Source of the DNA: Gemmiger sp. An120
GTDB lineage: Bacteria; Bacillota; Clostridia; Oscillospirales; Ruminococcaceae
Assembly: GCF_002160955.1 (NCBI RefSeq)
Contig: NZ_NFLN01000013.1
Coordinates: forward strand, 1 to 64,000
Reading direction: 5' to 3'
Length of the DNA stretch: 64,000 nt
The position numbers and the translations under genes were made by a program. This document shows positions 34,723 to 42,600 of this stretch, one piece after another. The stretch's first letter is position 1, and each line of letters begins with the position of its first letter. The notes under the pieces were generated by a model. The model searched no databases. It was given only the letters and a program-made list of their open reading frames with translations, and had not been told where the DNA came from.

Positions 34723-35520
34723 TTACAGCCACGCGCCGAAATATTGCAATGTTTCTGTGGAGGTTGCGGCTCCCTTTTCCATGCACGCCTCAATAGGCAA
34801 TCCGTCCACCAGGCCATGCAGGAAACCAGCGATGTAGCTGTCGCCCGCACCCATCGTATCCACCACATTGGGGCAGGGAACGATCCCAAAGGGATGGAAG
34901 GTCTGGCCATCAAAACACAGACTTCCCTGCTCGCCCAGCATGGCAATCACCAGTTTGGGCCCCTGGCTGTGCAGCACCTTCATCAGCTCACGCAGGGTTT
35001 CGGTGTCTCCGTCATCCGAGGAAAAGAACAGATAATCCGTATAGGGGATTGCCTCCGCGCAAGCGGCGTCTCCGGGACGAGTGGCACAGTCAAATGCGGT
35101 TTTTACCCCGCGCTGCCGGAGCTGGCCGAAGAAACGGCCCACCTTGCCCCACAGGTCGCACACCACCACGTCATGTGTGCTGATGAAATCCATATCTTCC
35201 GACGACAGGGTGTACTGCTCCAGCACGCCCTCGTCATAGTCGCCGAATACCCGTTCACCGTCCACTAGGGTCACCTGGGAAACCGCCGTATGCCCGTGCA
35301 GCACGTGCAGATGACTTGTGTCCACACCCTTGCGAGTCATAGCTTCGGCCATAATCTGCCCATACACATCGTCGCCCACCGGCCCGATGTAGGAGGCCTG
35401 GCCCCCGTTGCGCACCGTGTAAACCGCCATGTTCACCGGGCCGCCGCCGGGATAGGCTGTTCCGCCCTCCACATTATTATAATAATCAATGCAATTGCTG
35501 CCAACTGCTGCCAGTTTCAT
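34723..35520 (-). CDS. frlD: fructoselysine 6-kinase-like PfkB kinase (FrlD)
   Basis: 265 residues. PfkB-family kinase; FrlD phosphorylates fructoselysine at the 6 position. The N-terminal AAVGSNCIDYYN, GGGPVNMAVYTVR and GPVGDDVYG segments and the anion-hole/base DTMGAGDSYIAGFLHG (about 225-240, catalytic Asp in GAGD) follow the FrlD pattern, including the RVFGDYDEGVLEQY segment. The ATG overlaps the stop of the upstream GntR gene (ATGA). It is smaller than ribokinases, as FrlD enzymes are. A second FrlD paralogue is at 40436. Confidence 0.88.
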   Translation of the reverse strand: MKLAAVGSNCIDYYNNVEGGTAYPGGGPVNMAVYTVRNGGQASYIGPVGDDVYGQIMAEAMTRKGVDTSHLHVLHGHTAVSQVTLVDGERVFGDYDEGVLEQYTLSSEDMDFISTHDVVVCDLWGKVGRFFGQLRQRGVKTAFDCATRPGDAACAEAIPYTDYLFFSSDDGDTETLRELMKVLHSQGPKLVIAMLGEQGSLCFDGQTFHPFGIVPCPNVVDTMGAGDSYIAGFLHGLVDGLPIEACMEKGAATSTETLQYFGAWL

Positions 35521-36263
35521 AACTGTTCCACCTTTTCTTTGGGTTGTGTTGTAAGGATACTGGAAAACCGGATCTTGTCGGCGCGCGTGACAGATTTGAA
35601 CACTTCGATTGGCCTGTTCTGGCTGTCGAACGAGATACCGGACACATAGAACAGCGGCGCCCCCACCGGAACCTCAAGCAGTTCACTTTCCCCTTCGGTG
35701 GCGTAAGTGATACCGATAGTCTGGTGACCATGATCCACCGTAATGCCGTAATGTGCCAGCACGTTGTAGAAGGATTCATCGGAAAAATCGTACTGCTCAA
35801 TCCCCGGGCAGATTGCCGGATCAAGGTAGTTGTCCTCAATCGTCACCGGCTGTCCGTTGATACAGCGCAGTCTCCGCAGCTGGAAGACCGGGCTTTGCTC
35901 CGCAAGCCCCAGCTTCCTTTCCACCGAGCGGGGGGCCGCTGCCGTTCGCACGTCCAGCGGCCGGGTCTGCATGCTGCGGTAGTTCTGCAGAACCTGATCG
36001 GTGAAGGACTTCACATCCTGCAGCGTCCGCTCCAGCTTAGGCGGCGCCACAAAGGTACCCGCCCCCTTGCGGTGGTACACCTTGCCCTCTACAATCAGTC
36101 GGCGGATCGCGCTGCGCAGCGTGGTCCGATTCATTTGCCACATGCTGCACATATCTCGTTCGCTGGGCAGCTTGGAATGCGGTGCAAGATCGTTCTGCAA
36201 AATATAGCACTCAATCTGTTCCGTTGCCTGGTCCCGCGGGCGTGCGCGAAATTGCTGCTCCAT
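35517..36263 (-). CDS. GntR-family regulator with UTRA ligand domain (2)
   Basis: 248 residues. HTH about 18-78 (ECYILQNDLAPHSKLPSERDMCSMWQMNRTTLRSAI), then UTRA (about 100-245), ending in the VFKSVTRADKIRFSS block. Co-translated with the frlD gene through a 4-base overlap, which makes it the best candidate for an FrlR-like repressor of the deglycation pathway. A perfect 23-bp inverted repeat lies 27-73 bases before its start. Confidence 0.92.
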   Translation of the reverse strand: MEQQFRARPRDQATEQIECYILQNDLAPHSKLPSERDMCSMWQMNRTTLRSAIRRLIVEGKVYHRKGAGTFVAPPKLERTLQDVKSFTDQVLQNYRSMQTRPLDVRTAAAPRSVERKLGLAEQSPVFQLRRLRCINGQPVTIEDNYLDPAICPGIEQYDFSDESFYNVLAHYGITVDHGHQTIGITYATEGESELLEVPVGAPLFYVSGISFDSQNRPIEVFKSVTRADKIRFSSILTTQPKEKVEQL

Positions 36264-36289
36264 AGAATCCCGTCTTCCTTATCCAATTG

Positions 36290-36336
36290 CCGGTCCCGGA
36301 TTTCCGCGGCTTTAAGCCGCGGAAATCCGGGACCGG
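36290..36336. promoter_or_regulatory. perfect 23-bp inverted repeat between the permease and GntR genes
   Basis: 36290-36312 is the exact reverse complement of 36314-36336, with one central base. No T-run follows on the leftward transcript. It may terminate the permease message or serve as an operator for the GntR-frlD unit. Confidence 0.7.
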
Positions 36337-36366
36337 CCGATTCACTGTTGTGGTTTGAGGAAACGA

Positions 36367-37728
36367 TCAGGCGTTCCCTTGCTTTTTCTGGTTCTGCCGC
36401 TCCATCAGGTAGTAAGCCGGCAGGCCGGTGCCCACCGCTACCACTGCAGAAATGATGCTGGGCAGCGCGGACCAGATGAAGGTGGAGTAGATCAGCGTGG
36501 CAGTCATCACCATGGCGATTACCGGCATGGCGTATCCGCCGGGCATTCTGTAGGTGGGTTTGTAATGCTCCTTGCGGCGCAGCACAAAGATGGTGCCGAA
36601 GGTCAGGAAGTTCTTCAGCAATGCGATCACGGTGAAGTAACCCAGAAGATCAGACAGGCTGGAGGCGAAGATCAGAACGATAGCCACCATGCACTGAACA
36701 ACGATGGAGAACGCGGGGGTCTGGTATTTGGGATGCACCTGGCCAAACTGCTTGAAGAACAGTCCGTCACGCGCCATCGCGTACTCGATGCGGGGCTGGA
36801 ACATGATGCAGCTGGACAGAGAGCCGATCACCACGATGATGGCCATGATCGCAACCACCACGTCGGCGCCCTGGCCGATCACGGGGATCTTGGAGGCCAG
36901 CAGCGCGATGGGCGCATCGGAAGAAGCCAGCTCATCGATGCTCAGCAGGCCGGAAGCTACGAAGGTCAGGCCCACATACAGGCCCAGAACGATCAGCGCG
37001 GTAAGAATCAGACCACGGGGCATATTCTTCTCGGGCTCTTTGATCTCGCCGGACATGTAGCAGGCAGCGCCCATGCCGTCAAAAGACCAAGTGGTGGCAG
37101 AGATACCGGCCAGCAGCGCCGTGATTCCGGTGACCGTGGTGCCCGCCAGAGGAGTGGCCGACAGCAGGGTGGACCCATTCATGAAGAACAGTCCTACACC
37201 CATGATCAGTATAAAGGGCAGAATTTTCAGGGCGGTGATGAAGGTCTGGAACTTGCCTCCTCCCTCTACACTGCGCAGATGTACCATCATGAACACCAGC
37301 ACGAAAGCCGTAGCAACGATCTTCAGCACGATGCCGTGCATGGGCAGGAAGTAAGCCAGGTAGTTAACGATCGCCAGCGCCATAATGGAGATGGACGGGG
37401 GATCGGTGGCCCAGAAGCTGATCCAACCGCACAGGAAGGCCAGCGGGCGGGACCCGGCTTCACGGAAGTAAACATACTGACCACCATCCTCAGGGAATGC
37501 GGAAGCCAATTCTGCGTAGCAGAAGTTGGCAGGTACCTGAAGCAGACCGCCAATCAGGAAGGCAAGCACCAGGAACAGGCTGCTTCCTGCGGCATTGGCC
37601 ACCTCAGACAGAGACGAGAAGATACCGGAACCAACGGTGGTGCCGACTCCCAATGCGATCACGGCGCCCAGACCTAATTTGCGTCCCAGCTCCGCGCTGG
37701 GTGCAGTCGTTGTTTCGTGTTTCGACAT
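36367..37728 (-). CDS. frlA: APC-family amino acid permease (FrlA-like)
   Basis: 453 residues from the ATG after AAAGGAG; 126 bases of upstream frame are not used. Twelve hydrophobic segments. The first helices carry the APC signature GAVIALGVGTTVGSGIFSS (about 21-39), followed by the CYAELASAFPEDGGQYVY stretch (helix 3). FrlA-type permeases import fructoselysine or psicoselysine; this one is placed inside an frl-like gene array behind its own promoter. Other APC substrates cannot be excluded. Confidence 0.85.
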   Translation of the reverse strand: MSKHETTTAPSAELGRKLGLGAVIALGVGTTVGSGIFSSLSEVANAAGSSLFLVLAFLIGGLLQVPANFCYAELASAFPEDGGQYVYFREAGSRPLAFLCGWISFWATDPPSISIMALAIVNYLAYFLPMHGIVLKIVATAFVLVFMMVHLRSVEGGGKFQTFITALKILPFILIMGVGLFFMNGSTLLSATPLAGTTVTGITALLAGISATTWSFDGMGAACYMSGEIKEPEKNMPRGLILTALIVLGLYVGLTFVASGLLSIDELASSDAPIALLASKIPVIGQGADVVVAIMAIIVVIGSLSSCIMFQPRIEYAMARDGLFFKQFGQVHPKYQTPAFSIVVQCMVAIVLIFASSLSDLLGYFTVIALLKNFLTFGTIFVLRRKEHYKPTYRMPGGYAMPVIAMVMTATLIYSTFIWSALPSIISAVVAVGTGLPAYYLMERQNQKKQGNA

Positions 37729-37856
37729 GCGGATTCTCCTTTCACACAACGATATCCCGGTTGCTGCCGGAATGATTCCGCCCCCGTTAGGACCACTCGA
37801 GGGCAATTGGCTTTCATCACATAACACATCGGGTTTTTCATACCACTTCGCCAATT

Positions 37857-37885
37857 ATTCTAGCACAATGAACAAATGCCGTCAA
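37857..37885 (-). promoter_or_regulatory. promoter of the FrlA-like permease gene
   Basis: Reading leftward: TTGACG (37885-37880), 17-base spacer, TAGAAT (37862-37857) preceded by TGC. The shared motif (ACATAACACAYCGGG ... ACCACTTCG on the + strand, 37819-37850) lies directly downstream, where a repressor would block transcription. Confidence 0.75.
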
Positions 37886-38110
37886 CACAATTCCAAAAAT
37901 AAAAAGCACAGTGCTCAAATTTTGACGTTATGCAGGAAAATCTCATTTTCTCTTTGTGGATAGTACAACATTTGAATCCTCAAACCGTACGTTAATAAAT
38001 AAACAGGCATACCGCTTTTGGAAATTTTTCCCACACGCTTTTCCCCACCCTGTTTTCCGCTCCGTTTTCAGCCCTTTCTTTCTTCGCCGTCCGTCGATCT
38101 TTTTCGACGG

Positions 38111-38160
38111 AAAAGGGCGGGGTTCGAAAGGAATAAATCCATTCTGAACTCCGCCCTTTT
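38111..38160. terminator. terminator after yjbQ
   Basis: AAAAGGGCGGGGTTC (38111-38125) pairs with GAACTCCGCCCTTTT (38146-38160), one G-T mismatch, 20-base loop; A/T ends on both sides. Confidence 0.75.
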
Positions 38161-38185
38161 GCGTCCGCTTTGTTTTAACGCCTGC

Positions 38186-38608
38186 TCACTCCTGGACTAT
38201 GACCAGGATGGTGCGTTTCGCCGGACCGTCAAACTCACAGAAATAGATATCCTGCGCACCGCCCCGAATCATTTCTCCCTCGACCAGAGGGAAATGACAA
38301 TGATTTCCGGTGAGATACGCCTTCAGGTGACCGGCGGGATTGCCGGCCGTAGATCCGTAATCCCGCAGCATGCGGGCATGGCTGTACGGTGCATCCTCCG
38401 GCGCCTGCCGCTGCAGGAACAGCGCAATATCGCTTTCCAGGCATTCCAGGGCCTCGTTCACCGTAATTCCCGTGGTGGTGTGCTTGGTCAGCACGGTAAC
38501 CATTCCGTTCTGAATCTCGCTTTCCTTTACGATCTGCTCCACCTGAGGAGTGATCACATCCATCTCGTTATAGGTTTTGGTCAAAAGTACGATAGGCTTG
38601 ATATACAT
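38186..38608 (-). CDS. yjbQ: YjbQ family protein (UPF0047)
   Basis: 140 residues, the whole family. Conserved stretches: TKHTTTGITVNEAL (about 41-54), RQAPEDAPYSHARM (about 67-80), GNPAGHLKAYLTG (about 89-101) and GAQDIYFCEFDGPAKR (about 116-131). The fold has been linked to thiamine-phosphate synthase side activity, but the true role is unknown. Here it is embedded between the permease and a TIM-barrel amidohydrolase of the Amadori array, 21 bases after the latter, suggesting a metabolic role in this pathway. Confidence 0.9.
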   Translation of the reverse strand: MYIKPIVLLTKTYNEMDVITPQVEQIVKESEIQNGMVTVLTKHTTTGITVNEALECLESDIALFLQRQAPEDAPYSHARMLRDYGSTAGNPAGHLKAYLTGNHCHFPLVEGEMIRGGAQDIYFCEFDGPAKRTILVIVQE

Positions 38609-38629
38609 TGCCCCTTCTCCTTTCCACCC

Positions 38630-39481
38630 TTACAGAGAACCGCCCAAAAACTCCAGGGCGTTACCACCCCGAATCAACTCCAGCGTACTGTCCCGCAACC
38701 CCAGCTGATCCAGTGCCTGGGCCATGCGAATCTGTTCAAAGCGGGGATTGTTGGACCCGAACATGACCTGGTGGCGCAGAGATCGATCGATCCAGGTGAC
38801 CGGGATATCCCGCGTAAAGGTCTGCTGATAAAACTCCCGGGCACAGTCAAAATAAAGCGCACCGGTGTCGGCGTACACGTTGGGATACTTCACCATCAAC
38901 ATCGCAGTCTCCCGCACCCAGGGCCATGCAAAATGACCCAGACAGATGCGCAGTTTGGGATGCCGGGCTGCCACCTCCTCAAAGCAGAGGGGATGGCAAT
39001 ACCTGGTCAGTGTATCCGGCTCCCAGGAAAGGCCCGCATGGAACATCACCGGCCGGTCATACTGTTCGCACAGCGCATAGATCGGCTCCAACCGCTCGTC
39101 GGCAGGATAGAAATGCTGGCGGCCGGGATGAAGATTCACGCCTCGCAGCTTCAAATCCGCAAAGGCATGCTCCAGCCGGTCCACCGCGCCCGGTGCAAGC
39201 GGATCCGCTCCCGCAAATCCGATAAAGCGGTCCGGCGCCAGTCCAACCAGTTGATGGATCTCTTCATTGCTCACCAGCGTATCCCCCACCGTGCTGGTGT
39301 AATCCTGGCCCAACAGGCAGAGTCGGTCCAGCCCGGCGCAGCGCATCTGGTTGAAGATATGCTCCAGCGGGGCGGTTCCGTTGCGGTGGATATCCAGTTC
39401 CCGATGGCGCAGTTCCTCTCGCTGCTCGTCCTGGTTGATGGGTTCAAAAAATGCGGGATGTACATGAATGTCGATAAACAA
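38630..39481 (-). CDS. amidohydrolase_2-type TIM-barrel hydrolase/decarboxylase
   Basis: 283 residues from a TTG that follows AAGGA and begins the usual metal site FIDIHVHPAFF; an ATG at 39529 in the same frame overlaps the epimerase stop and is an alternative. Other elements: GVNLHPGRQHFYP (about 129), VMFHAGLSW (about 159), ICLGHFAWPWVRE (about 193) and the terminal MFGSNNPR (about 249), as in the amidohydrolase_2/ACMSD superfamily. It may hydrolyse an amide or lactone intermediate. Co-transcribed between the FrlC-like epimerase and yjbQ. Confidence 0.82.
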   Translation of the reverse strand: MFIDIHVHPAFFEPINQDEQREELRHRELDIHRNGTAPLEHIFNQMRCAGLDRLCLLGQDYTSTVGDTLVSNEEIHQLVGLAPDRFIGFAGADPLAPGAVDRLEHAFADLKLRGVNLHPGRQHFYPADERLEPIYALCEQYDRPVMFHAGLSWEPDTLTRYCHPLCFEEVAARHPKLRICLGHFAWPWVRETAMLMVKYPNVYADTGALYFDCAREFYQQTFTRDIPVTWIDRSLRHQVMFGSNNPRFEQIRMAQALDQLGLRDSTLELIRGGNALEFLGGSL

Positions 39482-39515
39482 AGGTCCTTCACGTCCTTTC
39501 CGTTGATTCGACGGG

Positions 39516-40349
39516 TCACATACCCGCATGTGCCATCATAGCGCGCACGTTTTCCACCGCTCGGCGGGCATACATGCGGGGTTCGTTGATATACCCCAGC
39601 ACCAGCTCCAGTGTGGCAGTTCGGTCGTAACCGATACGAGCCAGTTCGTGGAACATCTCCTGCAGAGGCATGCTTCCCTCACCGGGCATGATATGGCTGT
39701 CCGTTCCCTGTTCCCCGTCAATGATGTGCATATGATCCATCTTGTCCCCCAGCTTGTCAAAGTAGGCCATGATGCTCTCATGCTGCACAAAAGGCGGCAC
39801 CACGTCGCACATGCCCACCACGTACGGGTTGTCGATCCGGTGGAACAGTTCGGCCAGATCGTTGGCCCGGGTAAAGAAGTTTGACTCATACGGGGTCAGC
39901 GCTTCCACGGTCAGCTTTACCCCCACCTTCGCCGCATGCTCTCCCAGTTCCCGGATGGTCTTTTCCAGACGGGGCCATAACTCGTCGTAGGTGGCAAGAT
40001 ATCCACCGTTGGCGGGGCTGGTCAGCATATATTCCGCCCCCATCTCCTTGGCCATGTCCAGGCACAGTTTCAGATATTCCACCGCGTCTTCCCGCTGGGC
40101 CTCGCTGCCAATCATGTAGTTGTAGGGGTAAGCATTGTGTTCCGGGGTGTAGCCCAGCACCGGCATCTCATATTTCTCAATCAGACGCCGCACCTCGTTG
40201 ATATCGCCCGCCTTCAGATCCGGTGCATAGGCGTGAGGCCGCCCTCCCCAAAGCTCTATGTAATCATAGCCGAATTCCTTTGCATCCTGGAAGCAATGTT
40301 CCAACGGGTTGCGCTGGTAACCGGATGTGAACATACCAAGTTTCATCAT
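39516..40349 (-). CDS. frlC: fructoselysine 3-epimerase-like TIM-barrel protein (FrlC)
   Basis: 277 residues. A sugar phosphate isomerase/epimerase-type barrel. MKLGMFTSGYQRNPLEHCF, YIELWGGRPHAYAPDLKAG, PVLGYTPEHNAYPYNYM and FDKLGDKMDHMHIIDGE match closely what I recall of E. coli FrlC, which interconverts fructoselysine and psicoselysine. Metal ligands would be Glu in VEALTPYES, Asp in MCDVV, His in HMHI and Glu in TLELV. It follows the second FrlD paralogue. Confidence is high in the family and good in the substrate class. Confidence 0.9.
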   Translation of the reverse strand: MMKLGMFTSGYQRNPLEHCFQDAKEFGYDYIELWGGRPHAYAPDLKAGDINEVRRLIEKYEMPVLGYTPEHNAYPYNYMIGSEAQREDAVEYLKLCLDMAKEMGAEYMLTSPANGGYLATYDELWPRLEKTIRELGEHAAKVGVKLTVEALTPYESNFFTRANDLAELFHRIDNPYVVGMCDVVPPFVQHESIMAYFDKLGDKMDHMHIIDGEQGTDSHIMPGEGSMPLQEMFHELARIGYDRTATLELVLGYINEPRMYARRAVENVRAMMAHAGM

Positions 40350-40375
40350 GATAAAACCCTCCTGCTATGAATTTG

Positions 40376-40448
40376 TTTTCTATGAATGCGTATCTTTCTA
40401 TGAATGCGTATCTCAGTCTGTGACGAATGCGTATCTCAGTCTGTGACC
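40376..40448. repeat. short tandem repeats at the 3' end of the kinase gene
   Basis: GAATGCGTATCT occurs three times (about 40385, 40403, 40425). The second and third share GAATGCGTATCTCAGTCTGTGAC, which includes the kinase stop region, and the first and second share TTTCTATGAATGCGTATCT. This is slippage-type duplication just beyond the stop codon. Confidence 0.8.
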
Positions 40449-41263
40449 CAAGGTTCAAAAACCTGCACCACACTGGAAGCTACCGTCGCTCCCTGCTTCA
40501 GGCAAGCTTCCAGCGCTGCCCCCTTCATATACTGATACAAAAATCCGGCGATGAAGCTGTCGCCCGCACCCACGGTATTGACCACCTCAGCCGCCGGCAC
40601 CACGCCAAACTGGACAAACTGCCGGCCATCGTAAGCCAGACTGCCCAATTCTCCGAATGTGGCCACTGCGACCTTCATGCCTCGATCCACTTTGTCCTTC
40701 AGATAGCCCTCGATGAATTCGTCCCGCTGTTTATGGTACGAATAAAACCCGATGTCCACATAAGGAAGTGTACTCTCCACCAGAGGATGATCTAGTCGAT
40801 CCGCATAGTCAAAACTGATTACCGCCTGGCTGCAACTGCGGATCTTGGGCAGTGCATCCTGGGCATTTCCCCACAGTGCGGTGTGCACCAGATCATGCCC
40901 GGCAGCAAATGCGATGTCCTCCTCATCAAACACGATATGTTCCAGGACTCCTTCGATGTAATCTCCATGTACCCGGTCATTGCCATTCAACGTCATGTAG
41001 GTGATGGCGGTGGGGCCTTGTCCCACCTTCAGATGGCTCACATCCAACCCTTCGCCCTTCAGGGTGTTCACCATCCACTGCCCGTTCTCATCGCTGCCGG
41101 TAGTGCTGATGATGGAGGTCTTCATCCCCAATTTCTGCAGGTTGACCCCGGTGTCCACCACGTTGCCCGTGGGATACTTGCGATCATGGAACACGTTTCC
41201 CTGTCGGTCCACGTATTCCGTGTAGTGGTCGATACAGTTGTCACCAATCATTGCTGCTCGCAT
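40436..41263 (-). CDS. PfkB kinase, FrlD paralogue
   Basis: 275 residues from the ATG nine bases after GGGAGGT; the longer frame starts downstream of the promoter but lacks a site. Pattern as in FrlD: MIGDNCIDHYTEY, RVHGDYIEGVLEHI, ALWGNAQDALPKIR and NTVGAGDSFIAGFLYQYM (catalytic Asp in GAGD). It is more like E. coli FrlD in several blocks than the copy at 34723. It heads the leftward unit frlD2-frlC-amidohydrolase-yjbQ. The last codons are tandemly duplicated downstream without altering the frame. Confidence 0.85.
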   Translation of the reverse strand: MRAAMIGDNCIDHYTEYVDRQGNVFHDRKYPTGNVVDTGVNLQKLGMKTSIISTTGSDENGQWMVNTLKGEGLDVSHLKVGQGPTAITYMTLNGNDRVHGDYIEGVLEHIVFDEEDIAFAAGHDLVHTALWGNAQDALPKIRSCSQAVISFDYADRLDHPLVESTLPYVDIGFYSYHKQRDEFIEGYLKDKVDRGMKVAVATFGELGSLAYDGRQFVQFGVVPAAEVVNTVGAGDSFIAGFLYQYMKGAALEACLKQGATVASSVVQVFEPWVTD

Positions 41264-41339
41264 CGTTTCGTTACCTCCCGTATACTTGATTTTCGAATAG
41301 ATGAGTCGCATTTCGTTGCAAACCACTTTTCTAAAAATT

Positions 41340-41369
41340 AGTATAGCGCCGGGTAAACTAGAGGGTCAA
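41340..41369 (-). promoter_or_regulatory. promoter of the frlD2-frlC-yjbQ unit
   Basis: Reading leftward: TTGACC (41369-41364), 18-base spacer, TATACT (41345-41340), about 77 bases before the kinase start. Confidence 0.7.
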
Positions 41370-41442
41370 TCACGAGCTTAACCAAAAAAATCAGGTATTC
41401 TCCGTGGAAAGAGAGAAAACTGGTGTGCTTTTTCTTCCGCGC

Positions 41443-42204
41443 TCAGACCAGTTCCCGGGAATCTGGCTCCCCAGCCCGCAAAATCCCCTCGAAACCGAAC
41501 TGGTCGTTGCGAATCACCGCAGAAAAGGATTCGATAGGAATTCCATAGTCATCCCGTGTTACGCCCCGCAGCAGGAGTAACGGCTGCAACACCGGAATCT
41601 GTAGTAATTCGGCTTCCATCTCATCTGCATAAGTAATACTCAGCGTCTGGTTACCGGAATCTGCATAAATCCCATACTCTGTAGCCATAATCTCAAACAG
41701 GCTGTTCTTAGCCAAATCAAACCGTTCCAGATCCCGTACCCGCAACGCAGATAGATATGTGGTTTCCAAAATGGCAGGCGTGCCATCCAGAAAACGCAGC
41801 CGACAAAGTCGATAGGCCTCACCCGCCTCGTTCAGTTTCAGGAGCCTCGCCACTCGTGGCACAGGCTTGAGCCTTTCCATGGAGATTACTCGGCTGGTAA
41901 ATTGACGTCGGTTCTGTTGCAGGAAATACCACAAAGGTTCAAAATCATAGAGATTGCGCCGAAAACGTGGCATTGCCACAGTAAATCCGCTGCCCTTCCG
42001 ACGGGTCAACTTTCCCTCACCCGCCAAACATCGAATAGCCGTACGCAGTGTATCACGGTGGCAGCCAAGCTCCTTCGCCAACGACTCTTCACTGGGTAGG
42101 CGCTGGCCTGCCTGCAGCCTGCCACTTTCAATCCAATATTCCAGCTGCTCAGCGATTCCGCTCCAACTTGCTCGTCGGGACGTCTCGTCTTTTTTCATTA
42201 CCAT
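41443..42204 (-). CDS. GntR-family regulator with UTRA ligand domain (3)
   Basis: 253 residues; an in-frame ATG 60 bases upstream lies inside the promoter and is excluded, and a second ATG two codons in (42198) is also possible. HTH about 13-75 (EQLEYWIESGRLQAGQRLPSEESLAKELGCHRDTLRTAIRCL), then UTRA (about 95-245). It is divergent from the amidohydrolase/NhaC operon and upstream of frlD2, so it could control both directions. Confidence 0.9.
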   Translation of the reverse strand: MVMKKDETSRRASWSGIAEQLEYWIESGRLQAGQRLPSEESLAKELGCHRDTLRTAIRCLAGEGKLTRRKGSGFTVAMPRFRRNLYDFEPLWYFLQQNRRQFTSRVISMERLKPVPRVARLLKLNEAGEAYRLCRLRFLDGTPAILETTYLSALRVRDLERFDLAKNSLFEIMATEYGIYADSGNQTLSITYADEMEAELLQIPVLQPLLLLRGVTRDDYGIPIESFSAVIRNDQFGFEGILRAGEPDSRELV

Positions 42205-42259
42205 CCGTCGGCCCCCCCTTCCTTCTTTTCCGGCAGTAGTGATACTGCCAGTTTCGATT

Positions 42260-42289
42260 ATCATATACTTCCACTCCCAGCCAAGTCAA
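42260..42289 (-). promoter_or_regulatory. promoter of the GntR(3) gene
   Basis: Reading leftward: TTGACT (42289-42284), 18-base spacer, TATGAT (42265-42260). Confidence 0.65.
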
Positions 42290-42416
42290 GCAATTCCATT
42301 CGTCCTGACCCGAGGAGCTGGTTCATCCGAAATCGGCCAAAGCAGACCAATTTTTGGCAGCTTGAAAGATTCCGTTTTTCCTTTCTGTGTCATCCTCCAA
42401 AAATGATTTTAACACC

Positions 42417-42445
42417 TTGAAATGACCGAATGCCCATGCTATTAT
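42417..42445 (+). promoter_or_regulatory. promoter of the amidohydrolase-NhaC-epimerase operon
   Basis: TTGAAA (42417-42422), 17-base spacer, TATTAT (42440-42445) preceded by TGC. The shared motif at 42492-42518 lies in the untranslated leader. Confidence 0.7.
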
Positions 42446-42600
42446 TTGGTCAAATTCAGGACAGCGTGTCAGGACCAACACCGCCTGAAATACATAACAC
42501 ACCGGGCTTACCACTTCGGATTTTCTTGCAAAACATTGCGCGGTACGCTGACCACTTCATTCCAGCGTCCGTTAGCAAGATGCTAAGGAGTGACGTAAGT

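Larger units (their letters stand above)
37729..38185. other. regulatory gap between frlA-like and yjbQ genes
   Basis: No gene. It holds the leftward permease promoter, a 30-bp motif shared with the region before the amidohydrolase at 42601, AT-rich sequence and the yjbQ terminator. Confidence 0.6.
42205..42600. other. divergent regulatory region
   Basis: No gene. Between the GntR(3) and amidohydrolase genes it holds one promoter in each direction and the motif shared with 37819-37850 (here 42492-42518). Confidence 0.65.
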
